Part shown: one piece after another, positions 36,249 through 46,051 of the stretch
How positions within the stretch are numbered: position 1 is the first letter of the stretch
Layout of the letters: the number at the start of each line of letters is the position of its first letter
Origin: an uncultured Draconibacterium sp.
GTDB lineage: Bacteria; Bacteroidota; Bacteroidia; Bacteroidales; Prolixibacteraceae
Direction: 5' to 3'
Assembly (NCBI RefSeq): GCF_913060805.1
Contig: NZ_CAJXTC010000022.1
Span: 27,476 to 91,475 of the forward strand
Length of the DNA: 64,000 nt
Translations under genes and position numbers: made by a program
The notes under the pieces: generated by a model
Told to the model about the DNA's origin: nothing
Seen by the model: the letters and a program-made list of their open reading frames with translations, nothing else
Database searches by the model: none

Positions 36249-36896
36249 TCAGACGATATTATTTTTGACAGCATAACCAATAAGTTCTTTCAACGAACCG
36301 ATTCCAAGTTTAACAAGAATATTATTCTTATGCGACTCCACTGTTCGTGGACTAATGGAAAGCTCCTCACCAATTTGTTTGTACGAATAACCTTTGGCGA
36401 ACAATTTCAACACGGTTAATTCTCTCGTCGAAATCTTATCTAGATATTCTTTATTGGTCTTTAGCTTAGCGGTATCCGATTTTAAGTCCCTTTCATTAAT
36501 TCTCAGATATCGATCGCCATTTAAGATTTTATTACAGGCATAAAGTAACTCTCCTGTTGAATCCGATTTCCAGATAATCCCTTTAATACCATTCATTATA
36601 CCTTGCAAAACCACGTTATCAGCTTTGCCAACGTTTATTAAAATGGCAGGAATATCCGTGTATCTTTTCTTCAACCAATCGGCAACTGGTATCAAGTCTT
36701 CAAAAGGCAATGTATAACTCAATAAAAAAAGTTCGCCTGAATCTAAATCCTCGGCATTTTTTATCTCATCTAATGAAGTATAACACGCCACAACCTGAAA
36801 ACCACTGGCCTCGTTGAAAAGTAATTTTAAGGCCTCACGACAAATGGTATTATCATCAACCAATATTATTTTTTTTCTTTCCGACTGATTCATCAC
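36249..36896 (-). CDS. LuxR/NarL-type regulator lacking the phospho-acceptor Asp
   Basis: A 215-residue regulator, paralogous in plan to the one at 35206-35844. The receiver keeps the acidic pair (ILVDDN) and the Lys (IIWKSDS), but the acceptor Asp is replaced by Ser in LFLLSYTLP, so ordinary phosphorylation is unlikely. The LuxR domain is intact: STRELTVLKLFAKGYSYKQIG and SPRTVESHKNNI. The two regulators complement each other's defects. One has lost the Lys and part of the acidic pocket, the other the acceptor. Joint action as a heterodimer or by phosphorylation-independent control is speculation. No partner kinase is adjacent; the hybrid kinase 24 kb away carries its own receiver. Confidence 0.87.
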   Translation of the reverse strand: MMNQSERKKIILVDDNTICREALKLLFNEASGFQVVACYTSLDEIKNAEDLDSGELFLLSYTLPFEDLIPVADWLKKRYTDIPAILINVGKADNVVLQGIMNGIKGIIWKSDSTGELLYACNKILNGDRYLRINERDLKSDTAKLKTNKEYLDKISTRELTVLKLFAKGYSYKQIGEELSISPRTVESHKNNILVKLGIGSLKELIGYAVKNNIV

Positions 36897-37460
36897 AACT
36901 TTTAAAACGAAAAGAAAACATAAAAGTTCCAGGTCTCTGAAGATTAGCTAGTTAAAAAAGAAGACATTTTGTATTAATTACTGATAAATGAATAGGATAT
37001 AAACTGACTGAGAGTGTTTGTTATACTGGTTAATTTAGGCAAAAAAACTTTACATAACAATCCGAATGTTCACAATATCAAACACTTACAATTCCTTCGA
37101 TAAATTTTTTATCTATTTTTTGTAGTACCTACAAAAAGCTGAACATATAGAAAACACTGGTACTTTGATATGAAATTAACATCCAAGAATTTTTCTAAAT
37201 AGCGTGCTGTTAAGAAAATCTATTGCATGTTAATAATCAGTGATTTAGATTTACATCGCAAACCTTTTTAAAGAGAACTGATTAAAGACGCTTTTGTTCC
37301 CATGTATTTCTAATTTCAGAAAGGATCAAAAAAAGTCTAGCTATGTGAAATAAAGTTGTAATAATGATTCTATCCATTAGAATTTTTATAACACGTTGAG
37401 AGATTTATCAATGTTAATCATTGATACAGGAGAAGTATGGACCACTAGATTAAAACAAAA
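36897..37460. promoter_or_regulatory. Upstream region of the protease gene with a 21-bp palindrome
   Basis: 564 bp, AT-rich, no gene. TTTTTGTAG-tac-CTACAAAAA (37117-37137) is a perfect inverted repeat, 220 bp before the LuxR start and 324 bp before the protease start. The site is too AT-rich for a good terminator on its own and looks more like an operator. No clear TAnnTTTG box precedes the protease gene. Confidence 0.45.
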
Positions 37461-40400
37461 ATGAGAAAACCAGAGTTAGTGTTGCTAATGCTATTTATAG
37501 CATTTATTGGGAAAAGTACGTTTGCCCAAAACCCACATTTCAAGTTGGAAAGTAAAGATCATCAATCAATTACCATTGATGAAACCTATTCAAAAACAGT
37601 AGAGATCAACCCTTTTAAAGGACAGGGCAAAAAGATCTATGGACTTGCGGCCAGCGCGGATATTGAATTTTCATCGGCAGATGGCTGGGTACGTTTGGTA
37701 TTACTCGATCAGGATTTTAACGAACACCTTTTATTAGAGAGCTCCCCAATCTTAAACGGAACAAATCATGTTTCGCTAATTGATTATGCCGAAGAAACTG
37801 CTTTATTGGACGGCGTTGTTCCTTATGCCATAAGCGTGGAGGTGAATAACGCTTCAGTTGCAATAAAAAACTTCTCCTACTCATCGAAAGGAGATGTAAT
37901 TTCAGATTACAACAAGCAGAAAAAGGAAAAACGTTCGGCTCAGAATAAAGACAAAATTGAGAAGCTGAACAAGAACCTAAAAGCCAGAGGACAGCATTGG
38001 GTAGCAGGTGAAACTGGTGTTTCGCAAATGAGCTATGGAGAACGCAAAAAGCTCTTTGGACAAAGCACCTTCCCTGCAGGATTTGAGTTTTATGTGGGGG
38101 GAGTATTTTCTGCAAGCTCTTCACAAGATGACGGTTCAACAATTTTAAAATCAGCCACTTCAACAAGCCCATATATTGATAATTGGGATTGGCGTGATCG
38201 ACATGGGAAAAACTGGATTTCCCCCATTACGAATCAAGAATTTTGTGGGTCTTGTTGGGCTTTTGCTAGCGTTGGTGCCACAGAAGCAATAACCAACTTA
38301 TATTTCAATCAACTTTTAAACTTAGACTTGTCTGAACAAGATTTGATTTCATGCAGTAATGCGGGAGGATGTGATGGAGGTTATCCTTATTATGCTGTCG
38401 ATTATATTACAAAAACAGGTGTCGTAGATGAAGTTACATTTCCTTATAGTGCTTCTAATGAATCCTGTGCTAATAAATCCAGCAATCCTAACGAATTTAT
38501 TAAAATCAGTGGATTTGAAGAATTTGGATGGTCTGATAAATATGCTGCTCATAATGAGGATGTATTGAAATCAATGCTTATAGAGTTGGGGCCATTAAGT
38601 GGAGCTGTAGTAGATTGGAGTCACTCAATGGTTTTAGTTGGATACAAGATTGTAAAAGAAGGAGATGTATTTTTTTACAGAGACTTAAACCTAGATAGAT
38701 ATTGGAAAACCGTAGAGAGTAGTGATCCACTGATCGGAAAAACAGTGTGGATATTTAAAAACAGCTGGGGAGATAGTTTTGGGGATCAAGGATATGTGTA
38801 CATTGAAACTCCTATCGATAATATTCAAGCAACTTTTGGACTTAAAACTCCTGTGGTAAGTTCGGTTAAAAATTATAATATTGTATGTGAAGATCGCGAC
38901 GGCGACGGATACTACTGGTGGGGACTGGGTGAAAAACCAGCCAACTGTCCTCCATGTCCTGATCTCGCAGACGGTGATGATTCTGATCCAACTAAAGGGC
39001 CACTGGATGAATATGGTTACTGTATGCCACTAAATGGAGCTCCAACTCCGGTTGCGAACTTTACTTCAACCAACACTGCAATTAATAAAGGACAGAGTGT
39101 GAGTTTTACCGACCTTACTACAAATACACCAACATCGTGGAACTGGACTTTTAACGGCGGTACTCCATCAACATCTACCGAGCAAAACCCAACTGTAACG
39201 TATAATACAACTGGCACATTTAGTGTTAGTTTAGAAGTCAGCAATGCTGACGGAACTGATACCAAAACTGAAACAGCTTATATTAACGTAACAGAACCGG
39301 TTTATGCCCCTGTTGCAAGCTTTTCGGCTACACCAGCCTCTATTAACGAAGGTTCTGAAGTTTCGTTTACCGATTTAACCACTAACGAACCAACTGCATG
39401 GAGCTGGACTTTTGAAGGTGGTACTCCGTCAACATCAAATGTTCAAAATCCAAAAGTAGTTTATGCTACTCCCGGAACATATGATGTTACGCTTACGGTT
39501 ACCAATTCCGGCGGTACAAATACAAAAACAATAACAAACTGTGTTCAGGTAATTGATACGATTGAGGCTCCTGTTGCTGCTTTTACAGCTGACAACACAG
39601 TAATTTCAGAAGGTCAATCTGTCTCGTTTACCGACCAGTCTGTCAATACTCCAACCGCATGGAACTGGACATTTGAAGGCGGATCACCAGCGTCGTCTAC
39701 CAATCAAAACCCAACGGTTGTTTATGCCACTCCTGGTGTATATACCGTTACACTTTCTGCCACAAATGACGGAGGTTCGAATACAGTAACAAAAAGTACT
39801 TACATTACCGTTCAGGATACACTGGAAGCTCCTGTAGCAGATTTTATTGCTGATAACACAGCAGTAATAGAAGGTGCAGAAATTACTTTCACTGATAAGT
39901 CGAAAAATACACCGGCATCTTGGAAATGGGTATTCGAAGGTGGTAATCCATCGACATCTAACGAAAAGAATCCAAAAGTAACTTATAGTTCGCCAAACAG
40001 TTATAAAGTTTCGCTGACTGTTACCAACGCAGCCGGAAACAATACTAAAACCGTTGAAAATTACATTACAGTTGAAAAAGCTCCTGATCCGGAGTATTGT
40101 ATTCCTGCACCTGACGCAACAGATGAATGGATCGCTGAAGTGCACATGGGAGACAACAGCTACACTTCAGGTTCAGAAGGATATGCTGACAACACAACAA
40201 CGAGTTTCAACCTTACTGCTAACAGCAACAACAGTTTTACACTGGTTCCTGGTTTTAACGGAAAAAGCAGTTTTGAATATTGGGGCATTTGGATTGATTT
40301 TAATTCTGACAAAGAATTTACGGAAGATGAAAAGGTCTTTACATCATCAAAATCCAAGTCAGCAGTTAACGGAACAATTTATATCCCGCAAACCAATATT

Positions 40401-41495
40401 ACCACTCGCATGAGGGTTGCAATGGGAAGCAGCAACCCAACGGCTTGCGATTTCGCAGGCTCAGGAGAGGTGGAAGATTACACCATTACAATTGCAGAAC
40501 CGGCTCCTGTGCCACCAGTAGCGGCATTTAGTGCCAATTCAACAACTATTGATGCCGGACAAACTGTTCAGTTCTCGAATTTATCGGAGAACGAACCAAC
40601 CAGTTATCAATGGTATTTCCCCGGTGGAACGCCATCGGCAAGTACTGAACCAAATCCAACGGTTAGTTATGCAACCGGAGGCACATACGATGTTACGCTG
40701 ATCGCCTACAAAACAGGTTTCACAGCATCGGAACTAACTTTAACAAGTTACATTGATGTTACTGATAACGAAGCTACACCAACACCTACTCCATCAACTT
40801 ATTGCGAACCTGCTTTAATCAGCAGTGCCAATTATTACATTCAAAGCGTGAATATTGGAAATGAGTTGACTGTTAACAGTTATGGCGATGGTTACTCGCT
40901 TGATACAAATCCATTTACGCTGAATGCAGGTGGCTCGTATTCCGTTAATTTGGAGCCAAATAATTCTTCAAGCCGTAATTTCTGGAGAATTTGGATTGAC
41001 TTTAACAACGATGGTGATTTTGATGATGCCGACGAAACAGTGCTGGCCTTGAACAACAAAAAAGGTTCAGTTGCTGAAACGATTGCCATTCCTTCGTATG
41101 TTACGGGGACAACACGTGTTCGTATTTCAATGAAAGTTGGAAAAGCACCGGCATCGTGCGATGATGATTTTGAAGGAGAAGTTGAAGATTACCTGGTTTC
41201 GTTTGATCCACCTATGATGAAAGCGTCAGCACCAGAAACGGATGCACAGTCACTTTACAAGATGGATTTAAATTTATATCCAAATCCGACAACTGACCAG
41301 CTGAATCTGAAACTGTCACACTTTTCAGCAGAAGCTTCTTATTCAATATATAATACAGTTGGTAAAAAAGTTACGGAACAGCCAATCATTGCACCTTTAA
41401 CAACAATTGATATGAGCGATAAAGCTCCCGGCATTTACCTGGTGGTTGTAAAAACCGATGCGCATACATTTAATGAGAAAGTGATAAAAAGATAA
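37461..41495 (+). CDS. Secreted papain-family (C1A) protease with PKD and GEVED domains, T9SS exported
   Basis: A 1344-residue protein. It has a signal peptide (1-22) and an N-terminal pro-region or beta-domain (to about 235). The C1A peptidase follows at about 240-460, with Q259, catalytic C265 in FCGSCW, H388 in DWSHSM and N434 in FKNSWG. A Cys/Asp-rich linker (DGDGYYWWGLG) comes next. PKD modules begin near 529, 616, 703 and 789, a GEVED domain near 876, a fifth PKD near 1016, a second GEVED near 1113, and the T9SS type A sorting domain from about 1268 (LYPNPTTDQ). It should be placed on the cell surface or released, where it would digest proteins while the PKD/GEVED arms bind matrix. All catalytic residues are intact. 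Confidence 0.93.
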   Translation: MRKPELVLLMLFIAFIGKSTFAQNPHFKLESKDHQSITIDETYSKTVEINPFKGQGKKIYGLAASADIEFSSADGWVRLVLLDQDFNEHLLLESSPILNGTNHVSLIDYAEETALLDGVVPYAISVEVNNASVAIKNFSYSSKGDVISDYNKQKKEKRSAQNKDKIEKLNKNLKARGQHWVAGETGVSQMSYGERKKLFGQSTFPAGFEFYVGGVFSASSSQDDGSTILKSATSTSPYIDNWDWRDRHGKNWISPITNQEFCGSCWAFASVGATEAITNLYFNQLLNLDLSEQDLISCSNAGGCDGGYPYYAVDYITKTGVVDEVTFPYSASNESCANKSSNPNEFIKISGFEEFGWSDKYAAHNEDVLKSMLIELGPLSGAVVDWSHSMVLVGYKIVKEGDVFFYRDLNLDRYWKTVESSDPLIGKTVWIFKNSWGDSFGDQGYVYIETPIDNIQATFGLKTPVVSSVKNYNIVCEDRDGDGYYWWGLGEKPANCPPCPDLADGDDSDPTKGPLDEYGYCMPLNGAPTPVANFTSTNTAINKGQSVSFTDLTTNTPTSWNWTFNGGTPSTSTEQNPTVTYNTTGTFSVSLEVSNADGTDTKTETAYINVTEPVYAPVASFSATPASINEGSEVSFTDLTTNEPTAWSWTFEGGTPSTSNVQNPKVVYATPGTYDVTLTVTNSGGTNTKTITNCVQVIDTIEAPVAAFTADNTVISEGQSVSFTDQSVNTPTAWNWTFEGGSPASSTNQNPTVVYATPGVYTVTLSATNDGGSNTVTKSTYITVQDTLEAPVADFIADNTAVIEGAEITFTDKSKNTPASWKWVFEGGNPSTSNEKNPKVTYSSPNSYKVSLTVTNAAGNNTKTVENYITVEKAPDPEYCIPAPDATDEWIAEVHMGDNSYTSGSEGYADNTTTSFNLTANSNNSFTLVPGFNGKSSFEYWGIWIDFNSDKEFTEDEKVFTSSKSKSAVNGTIYIPQTNITTRMRVAMGSSNPTACDFAGSGEVEDYTITIAEPAPVPPVAAFSANSTTIDAGQTVQFSNLSENEPTSYQWYFPGGTPSASTEPNPTVSYATGGTYDVTLIAYKTGFTASELTLTSYIDVTDNEATPTPTPSTYCEPALISSANYYIQSVNIGNELTVNSYGDGYSLDTNPFTLNAGGSYSVNLEPNNSSSRNFWRIWIDFNNDGDFDDADETVLALNNKKGSVAETIAIPSYVTGTTRVRISMKVGKAPASCDDDFEGEVEDYLVSFDPPMMKASAPETDAQSLYKMDLNLYPNPTTDQLNLKLSHFSAEASYSIYNTVGKKVTEQPIIAPLTTIDMSDKAPGIYLVVVKTDAHTFNEKVIKR

Positions 41496-41522
41496 GTACT
41501 AGCAACACGTACAACTCTGAGA

Positions 41523-41566
41523 AGGCGGGATACTATGGAGACAGAAGTTAGCCCGCCTTTCTTTTT
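41523..41566 (+). terminator. Terminator of the C1A protease gene
   Basis: AGGCGGG pairs with CCCGCCT over a 21-base loop and is followed by TTCTTTTT. The right arm lies inside the last codons of the convergent cotransporter gene. Confidence 0.75.
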
Positions 41567-43146
41567 AACCGCCTTGCCAACGCGTGAATTCGCCGGATTC
41601 CCTCGAGTACTTCCGATTCAAAACGATAGATCTCAATGCGGTTTTCATCGGTTACAGAGAGTCGGTCGATAAGGTACAAACGAACGTCCTGAAGTGTTTG
41701 TTTAAAACGTTCTTTGGCCAGTGAATCATCAACCGAAGTGTCATCTACAAGATACGATTGTACCGCTTTATCAAAAGCATCCAGGGCCATATTATGGGCA
41801 ACAGCAATTTGCCGTACCGTATCAATGCTTACATCAAAACCCTTTTCAATCCGGTGTTCGGCGGCTTCAACCAAAGCTGTTGTAACAACATCGGCTGCCG
41901 ACTCAAGCACATTCACTGCTTCTATTTGCCGCTCCAAAATATGGGTTTGTTCCTTGCTTATCGATTGACTTTGTATGTTCTGCAGGAACGTTAAAATTTC
42001 GGCATGTCCCCTATCGATTATGGCATCCTTATTCCTCAGCGCAACCAATTCATTTTCTTTGCCGGTTAAAGCCATCGGAATGCCTGCTTTTAAAATCTCA
42101 AACACCTTTTCGCCCAGTTTAGCGATGGAATTCTGCGACAAATCCAAAGCAAGACTAACATCTTCCAAGTAGAAATCGTGCAACTCCGGAAATAATCTTT
42201 CCTCTTTCTTTTTCTTCTCGGGAACCAACCAAACCACCAGTTTTGAAATCGGATTAACCAACCAAATAAACAAGAAAGTATTAGCTACATTAAATAGTGT
42301 ATGCGCATTTGCCACTTGTCGTGATTCACTTCCGGGTGAAATATCTTCCACAAGATGGGCCAGCTGTGCAATAAAACCATACCAAATTACTACACCCAAA
42401 ACATTAAAAAGAATATGCGAAACGGCTACTCTCATCGCAGCTTTTGGTTTTCCCAATGCCGACAAAATTGCCGTAACACAAGTTCCCACATTGGCTCCCA
42501 TAATAATGGCAATGGCCGGCTCAATATCAATTAATCCCTGCGAAGCCATAATAATTACAATTCCGGTAGTGGCCGAAGAACTTTGCACCAACGCCGTAAA
42601 TAATGCCCCGATCAAAATCCCATAAACGTAATTATCGAGGCCCTCCATTAACGCTAAAAATGGTTCATAGCTTTTTAATGGTGCTGTTGCTTCGCTCATA
42701 ACACTCATTCCCAGGAAAACCAAGCCTAAACCTAAAATTATTGTGCCTACATTTTTAACGATCTTTTTTTTGAATAGAAATCCGGCGAGAAATCCCACGG
42801 CAATCATTATCCACGAGGCTTTCGTAATTTTAAAAGCAATAATTTGCGCCGTAATTGTGGTACCAATATTGGCGCCGAGAATAATTCCCAACGTACTTTG
42901 AAAAGAGATCAGACCTGCCGAAACAAATCCTACAGCCAAAACCGTGGTTACCGACGACGATTGTATAACTGCTGTGATTCCGGTTCCGGCCACCAGCGAA
43001 GTCCAGCGGTTGCGGGTCATTCCTTGCAAGAAGGCCTTCATTTTACTTCCGGCAGCGGCTTTTAAACCGTCAGTCATTACATTCATTCCATGCAGGAACA
43101 ATGCCAGTCCGCCCAATAGAAGTATTATTTGCGCAGTGAAATTCAT
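41548..43146 (-). CDS. Na/phosphate cotransporter family protein with PhoU-like tail
   Basis: A 532-residue inner-membrane transporter of the NptA/PNaS family. Two inverted membrane repeats each contain the QSSS signature: AVIQSSSVTTV (about 60) and ALVQSSSATTG (about 186). Residues about 330-532 form a soluble helical PhoU-like domain. Family members take up phosphate with sodium or export it. The motifs are canonical and the length typical. Monocistronic, convergent with the protease gene and divergent from a sulfatase; its 3' end overlaps the protease terminator. Confidence 0.93.
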   Translation of the reverse strand: MNFTAQIILLLGGLALFLHGMNVMTDGLKAAAGSKMKAFLQGMTRNRWTSLVAGTGITAVIQSSSVTTVLAVGFVSAGLISFQSTLGIILGANIGTTITAQIIAFKITKASWIMIAVGFLAGFLFKKKIVKNVGTIILGLGLVFLGMSVMSEATAPLKSYEPFLALMEGLDNYVYGILIGALFTALVQSSSATTGIVIIMASQGLIDIEPAIAIIMGANVGTCVTAILSALGKPKAAMRVAVSHILFNVLGVVIWYGFIAQLAHLVEDISPGSESRQVANAHTLFNVANTFLFIWLVNPISKLVVWLVPEKKKKEERLFPELHDFYLEDVSLALDLSQNSIAKLGEKVFEILKAGIPMALTGKENELVALRNKDAIIDRGHAEILTFLQNIQSQSISKEQTHILERQIEAVNVLESAADVVTTALVEAAEHRIEKGFDVSIDTVRQIAVAHNMALDAFDKAVQSYLVDDTSVDDSLAKERFKQTLQDVRLYLIDRLSVTDENRIEIYRFESEVLEGIRRIHALARRLKRKAG

Positions 43147-43249
43147 TCAAAAACTTTCTACTAATTTAAAAAACTTAGCCAACTCTTCGAACTGTCATTT
43201 TGCTACTTTCAATTTAATGCTATTTTAGCCGATATTAAATTTTATAATA

Positions 43250-44635
43250 ATGAACTTACAGCAACTTTTTTGCCTGGCCGTTTTGGCTCTGTTTCTAAAT
43301 TCGTGTTCCAACAATTCTCAGGAAACCAAACAACCCAACGTTGTAATTATTTTTCTCGACGACTCGGGATACTCTGATTTCTCCCCTTTTGGGCAAACCC
43401 GTATTGAAACGCCCAACGTAACAAAGCTGGCAGAAGAAGGTATAATGTTCAAGAATTTTTATGTACCACAGGCAGTTTGTTCGGCATCGCGCTCGGCACT
43501 TATTTCGGGCTGTTACCCTGGGAGAACAAAGGTTTTTGGGGCACACGGTCCTAACGGTCGCGGGCTGGAAACCACTTTTCCAACCATTGGCGAAGTATTT
43601 AAAAATGCAGGATATAAAACAGCACTTTTCGGGAAGTGGCATTGTGGCGACCAACCGGAAACGCGTCCACAAAGCCGTGGTTTTGACGAAACCTGCGGAC
43701 TGATGTATTCGAACGACATGTGGAGACACCATCCTGAAAGCCCGGACTACTGGGGACAGTGGCCACTAAAATTCTGGGAGAATGGTGAAGTTACAATCGA
43801 AGATGTGGATTCGACCGACCAAAAAATGCTGACTAAATGGTACACCGAACACGCCGTTGATTTTATTTCGAAACACAAAGATGAACCGTTTTTATTGTAC
43901 GTTCCACACGCTATGTCGCACGTTCCGTTGTTTTGCAGCCCCGAGTTTGAAGGAATCACCGGCAAAGGATTATATGCTGATGTTTTAACGGAGTTAGACT
44001 GGTCGGTTGGGCAAATAAACCAGGCGCTAAAAGATAATGGAATTGAGGACAACACTATTGTAATATTTTCATCGGATAACGGCCCGTGGATTGCCTATGG
44101 CAACCACGCCGGTACAACACCGTTTCGTGAGGCCAAAGGAACAACATTTGATGGCGGAACCCGCTCGGCAACTATTATCAAATTTCCTGCAAAATTAAAA
44201 GGGAACCAGCAGTCAACTCAGGCTTTAATGACAATCGACTTGCTGCCAACACTTTGCGAGGTGGCAAATATTCCGCTTCCAGAAACAGAAATTGATGGGA
44301 AAAACGTTTGGGACATTATTTCCGGCAAACCGGATGCCACAAACCCACACGATTATTATGCTTTTACCAACGACAAACAATTTCAGGCAGTACTATCGGG
44401 CGACGGAAAATGGAAGTTACACCTTCCGCATAATTACCGCACGATGACGGATATAAAAGGAAAAGACGGAATGCCCGGAAAGTATGATTATTCGGCGAAA
44501 ATTGAGCTTTCATTGTTTGATATGGAAAATGATCCGTACGAAACCACAAACGTAATTCTTGAGCATCCTGAAATTGCCGAGAAATTAATGGGGTATGCAG
44601 AAATGCATAAGAAAAAGTTCTTTAGCGAAAACTAA
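43250..44635 (+). CDS. Sulfatase (formylglycine type), lipoprotein
   Basis: A 461-residue sulfatase of the arylsulfatase A fold that removes sulfate esters from glycans or other substrates. Lipobox LNSC (Cys about 19) predicts a lipoprotein. Metal-binding D37/D38 are in IIFLDDSGYSD. C77 in VCSASRSALISG fits the C-x-(P/A)-x-R signal converted to formylglycine. Further conserved sites are GKWHCGD and the HAMSHVP and SSDNGPW regions. A maturase of the anSME type would be needed, and none is in the window. No glycosidase or SusCD neighbour, so substrate is unknown. Monocistronic. Confidence 0.93.
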   Translation: MNLQQLFCLAVLALFLNSCSNNSQETKQPNVVIIFLDDSGYSDFSPFGQTRIETPNVTKLAEEGIMFKNFYVPQAVCSASRSALISGCYPGRTKVFGAHGPNGRGLETTFPTIGEVFKNAGYKTALFGKWHCGDQPETRPQSRGFDETCGLMYSNDMWRHHPESPDYWGQWPLKFWENGEVTIEDVDSTDQKMLTKWYTEHAVDFISKHKDEPFLLYVPHAMSHVPLFCSPEFEGITGKGLYADVLTELDWSVGQINQALKDNGIEDNTIVIFSSDNGPWIAYGNHAGTTPFREAKGTTFDGGTRSATIIKFPAKLKGNQQSTQALMTIDLLPTLCEVANIPLPETEIDGKNVWDIISGKPDATNPHDYYAFTNDKQFQAVLSGDGKWKLHLPHNYRTMTDIKGKDGMPGKYDYSAKIELSLFDMENDPYETTNVILEHPEIAEKLMGYAEMHKKKFFSEN

Positions 44636-44673
44636 AGAACTATACTATTCGATTGCGATTAACGATGCCCTGA

Positions 44674-45177
44674 TTAATGTTTAAAGCTTAAGAAACGGTC
44701 GGGATTCGAGATGTCAATTTGATTATTTAGAATTTCAGGACTGATTTCGCCTTTAACGTAAATCAGGGCATTGTCGTCGCCACCAACCAAAATCACCATT
44801 TCTTTAATCACCGATTCATCCATTCGTCCGAAAATAGTCACATTCTGGTCTTCCTCGCGAACAACCATTAACTGTTCATAATCCTTTTTCTCACTGATTT
44901 TCTTGTAAAATTCTTCGTGCAGATCAATTCGGGCATTCAAATTATCGTCATCAACGGCAATAACTTTAACTCCATCGATGCTCTCCAGCAAATCCTTTTC
45001 ACTCTCTTCCAAATCACCAATCCCGGCTGCAAGATGAATTACCCAACCCGGCACTGATACCGTGGTTACACCGTCTTTAAAACGATACTTGGAATAAGCT
45101 TCTGATACTCCCGATTCGTAAACACAAGAGGTCATTAGAAAAAGACCTACCGATAAAATTAAAGCTATACGTTTCAT
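44674..45177 (-). CDS. DUF4252 lipoprotein
   Basis: A 167-residue lipoprotein with lipobox MTSC (Cys about 18). The C-terminal half, with MVVREEDQNVTIFGRMDES and VILVGGDDNALIYVKGEI split by a short linker, is typical of DUF4252 proteins of Bacteroidota, function unknown. These genes often sit next to ECF sigma factor/anti-sigma pairs, but here the neighbours are a sulfatase and a pseudouridine synthase on convergent and same strands. No catalytic residues visible. Confidence 0.82.
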   Translation of the reverse strand: MKRIALILSVGLFLMTSCVYESGVSEAYSKYRFKDGVTTVSVPGWVIHLAAGIGDLEESEKDLLESIDGVKVIAVDDDNLNARIDLHEEFYKKISEKKDYEQLMVVREEDQNVTIFGRMDESVIKEMVILVGGDDNALIYVKGEISPEILNNQIDISNPDRFLSFKH

Positions 45178-45266
45178 GTCTCTGTTTTTGAATAAGACGT
45201 ACTCCTTTAAATATCGTTACACTAAAACTTACAACTAATCAGAAAAACTTTGTAATATGAAATAAT

Positions 45267-45950
45267 CTAGGAATCATAAAAGTTAAGCAACCGATCAAAT
45301 TCTTCGGGAACAGGTGATTCAAAAGAAACCAGTTCTCCTGTTACAGGATGTTTAAATTCCAGTTTACCGGCATGTAGGAAAAGTCGCCGGATATCGGTAT
45401 CAGCAAGAATTATTTTATTCAAGGTAAAATCTCCGTGATGCGTGTCGCCAATTATATCAAACCTGTTTTTGGCAAAATGTTGGCGCAACTGGTGCCAGCG
45501 TCCTGTTTCCGGGTTAATCTCCACCAAACTCAGTTCAATATCAGTTTTGTCTTTTGAAGTCAACTTGGTTTGAACGGTGCGCAATGTTTTATAATGTGTT
45601 ACAGCCGGCTTTTTAAACTTCGATTTCTTTTTCACCAACACTTTCGAGTCAAAAGTCCCCTCGCCCGGATTGCCCTGCACAATGGCGAAGTAGGTTTTCT
45701 TCACTTCCTTTTGCTCAAACTGTTTGGTTAAAACATTGGCCACTTCCGACGAGAATGCCAAAACCATCACTCCCGAAGTTTTCGAGTCTAAACGATGCAC
45801 ATTGTAAATCCACTTCCCCGTTTCATCGCCAATTAACTTGGTTAAATACGGCGCATCGTTGGGCATAAAATCGTTTTTATGAACCGGAAGCTCAATTGGT
45901 TTCTCCACAACAATGATCGCTTCGTCTTGATATAATACTGGAATATTCAT
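45267..45950 (-). CDS. RluA-family pseudouridine synthase, TruC-like
   Basis: A 227-residue pseudouridine synthase without an S4 domain. The catalytic Asp is in HRLDSKTSGVM (about residues 53-63). GRWHQLRQHF and the GDTHHGD region resemble TruC, which makes pseudouridine 65 in tRNA. RluA-type rRNA targets cannot be excluded. A TAnnTTTG box (45967-45974, minus strand) lies 16 bp before the ATG. Single gene, divergent from exported MsrB. Confidence 0.9.
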   Translation of the reverse strand: MNIPVLYQDEAIIVVEKPIELPVHKNDFMPNDAPYLTKLIGDETGKWIYNVHRLDSKTSGVMVLAFSSEVANVLTKQFEQKEVKKTYFAIVQGNPGEGTFDSKVLVKKKSKFKKPAVTHYKTLRTVQTKLTSKDKTDIELSLVEINPETGRWHQLRQHFAKNRFDIIGDTHHGDFTLNKIILADTDIRRLFLHAGKLEFKHPVTGELVSFESPVPEEFDRLLNFYDS

Positions 45951-45966
45951 GTTCTAATTAAATGCC

Positions 45967-45974
45967 CAAAGGTA
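45967..45974 (-). promoter_or_regulatory. -7 box of the pseudouridine synthase gene
   Basis: On the minus strand TACCTTTG matches TAnnTTTG, 16 bp upstream of the ATG, and is identical to the box before trmD. It also argues against the longer reading of msrB starting at 45962. Confidence 0.5.
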
Positions 45975-46051
45975 GCATTATTCATATTTGTTCTTTACAT
46001 TTCTTAACGAGTGGCAGTAAACCACCACGATTTCCGGTTGTTATAAGTGGT

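Noticed and set aside
45962-46051. 30-residue extension of MsrB
   Set aside because: It would hide the signal peptide and overlap the neighbouring promoter.
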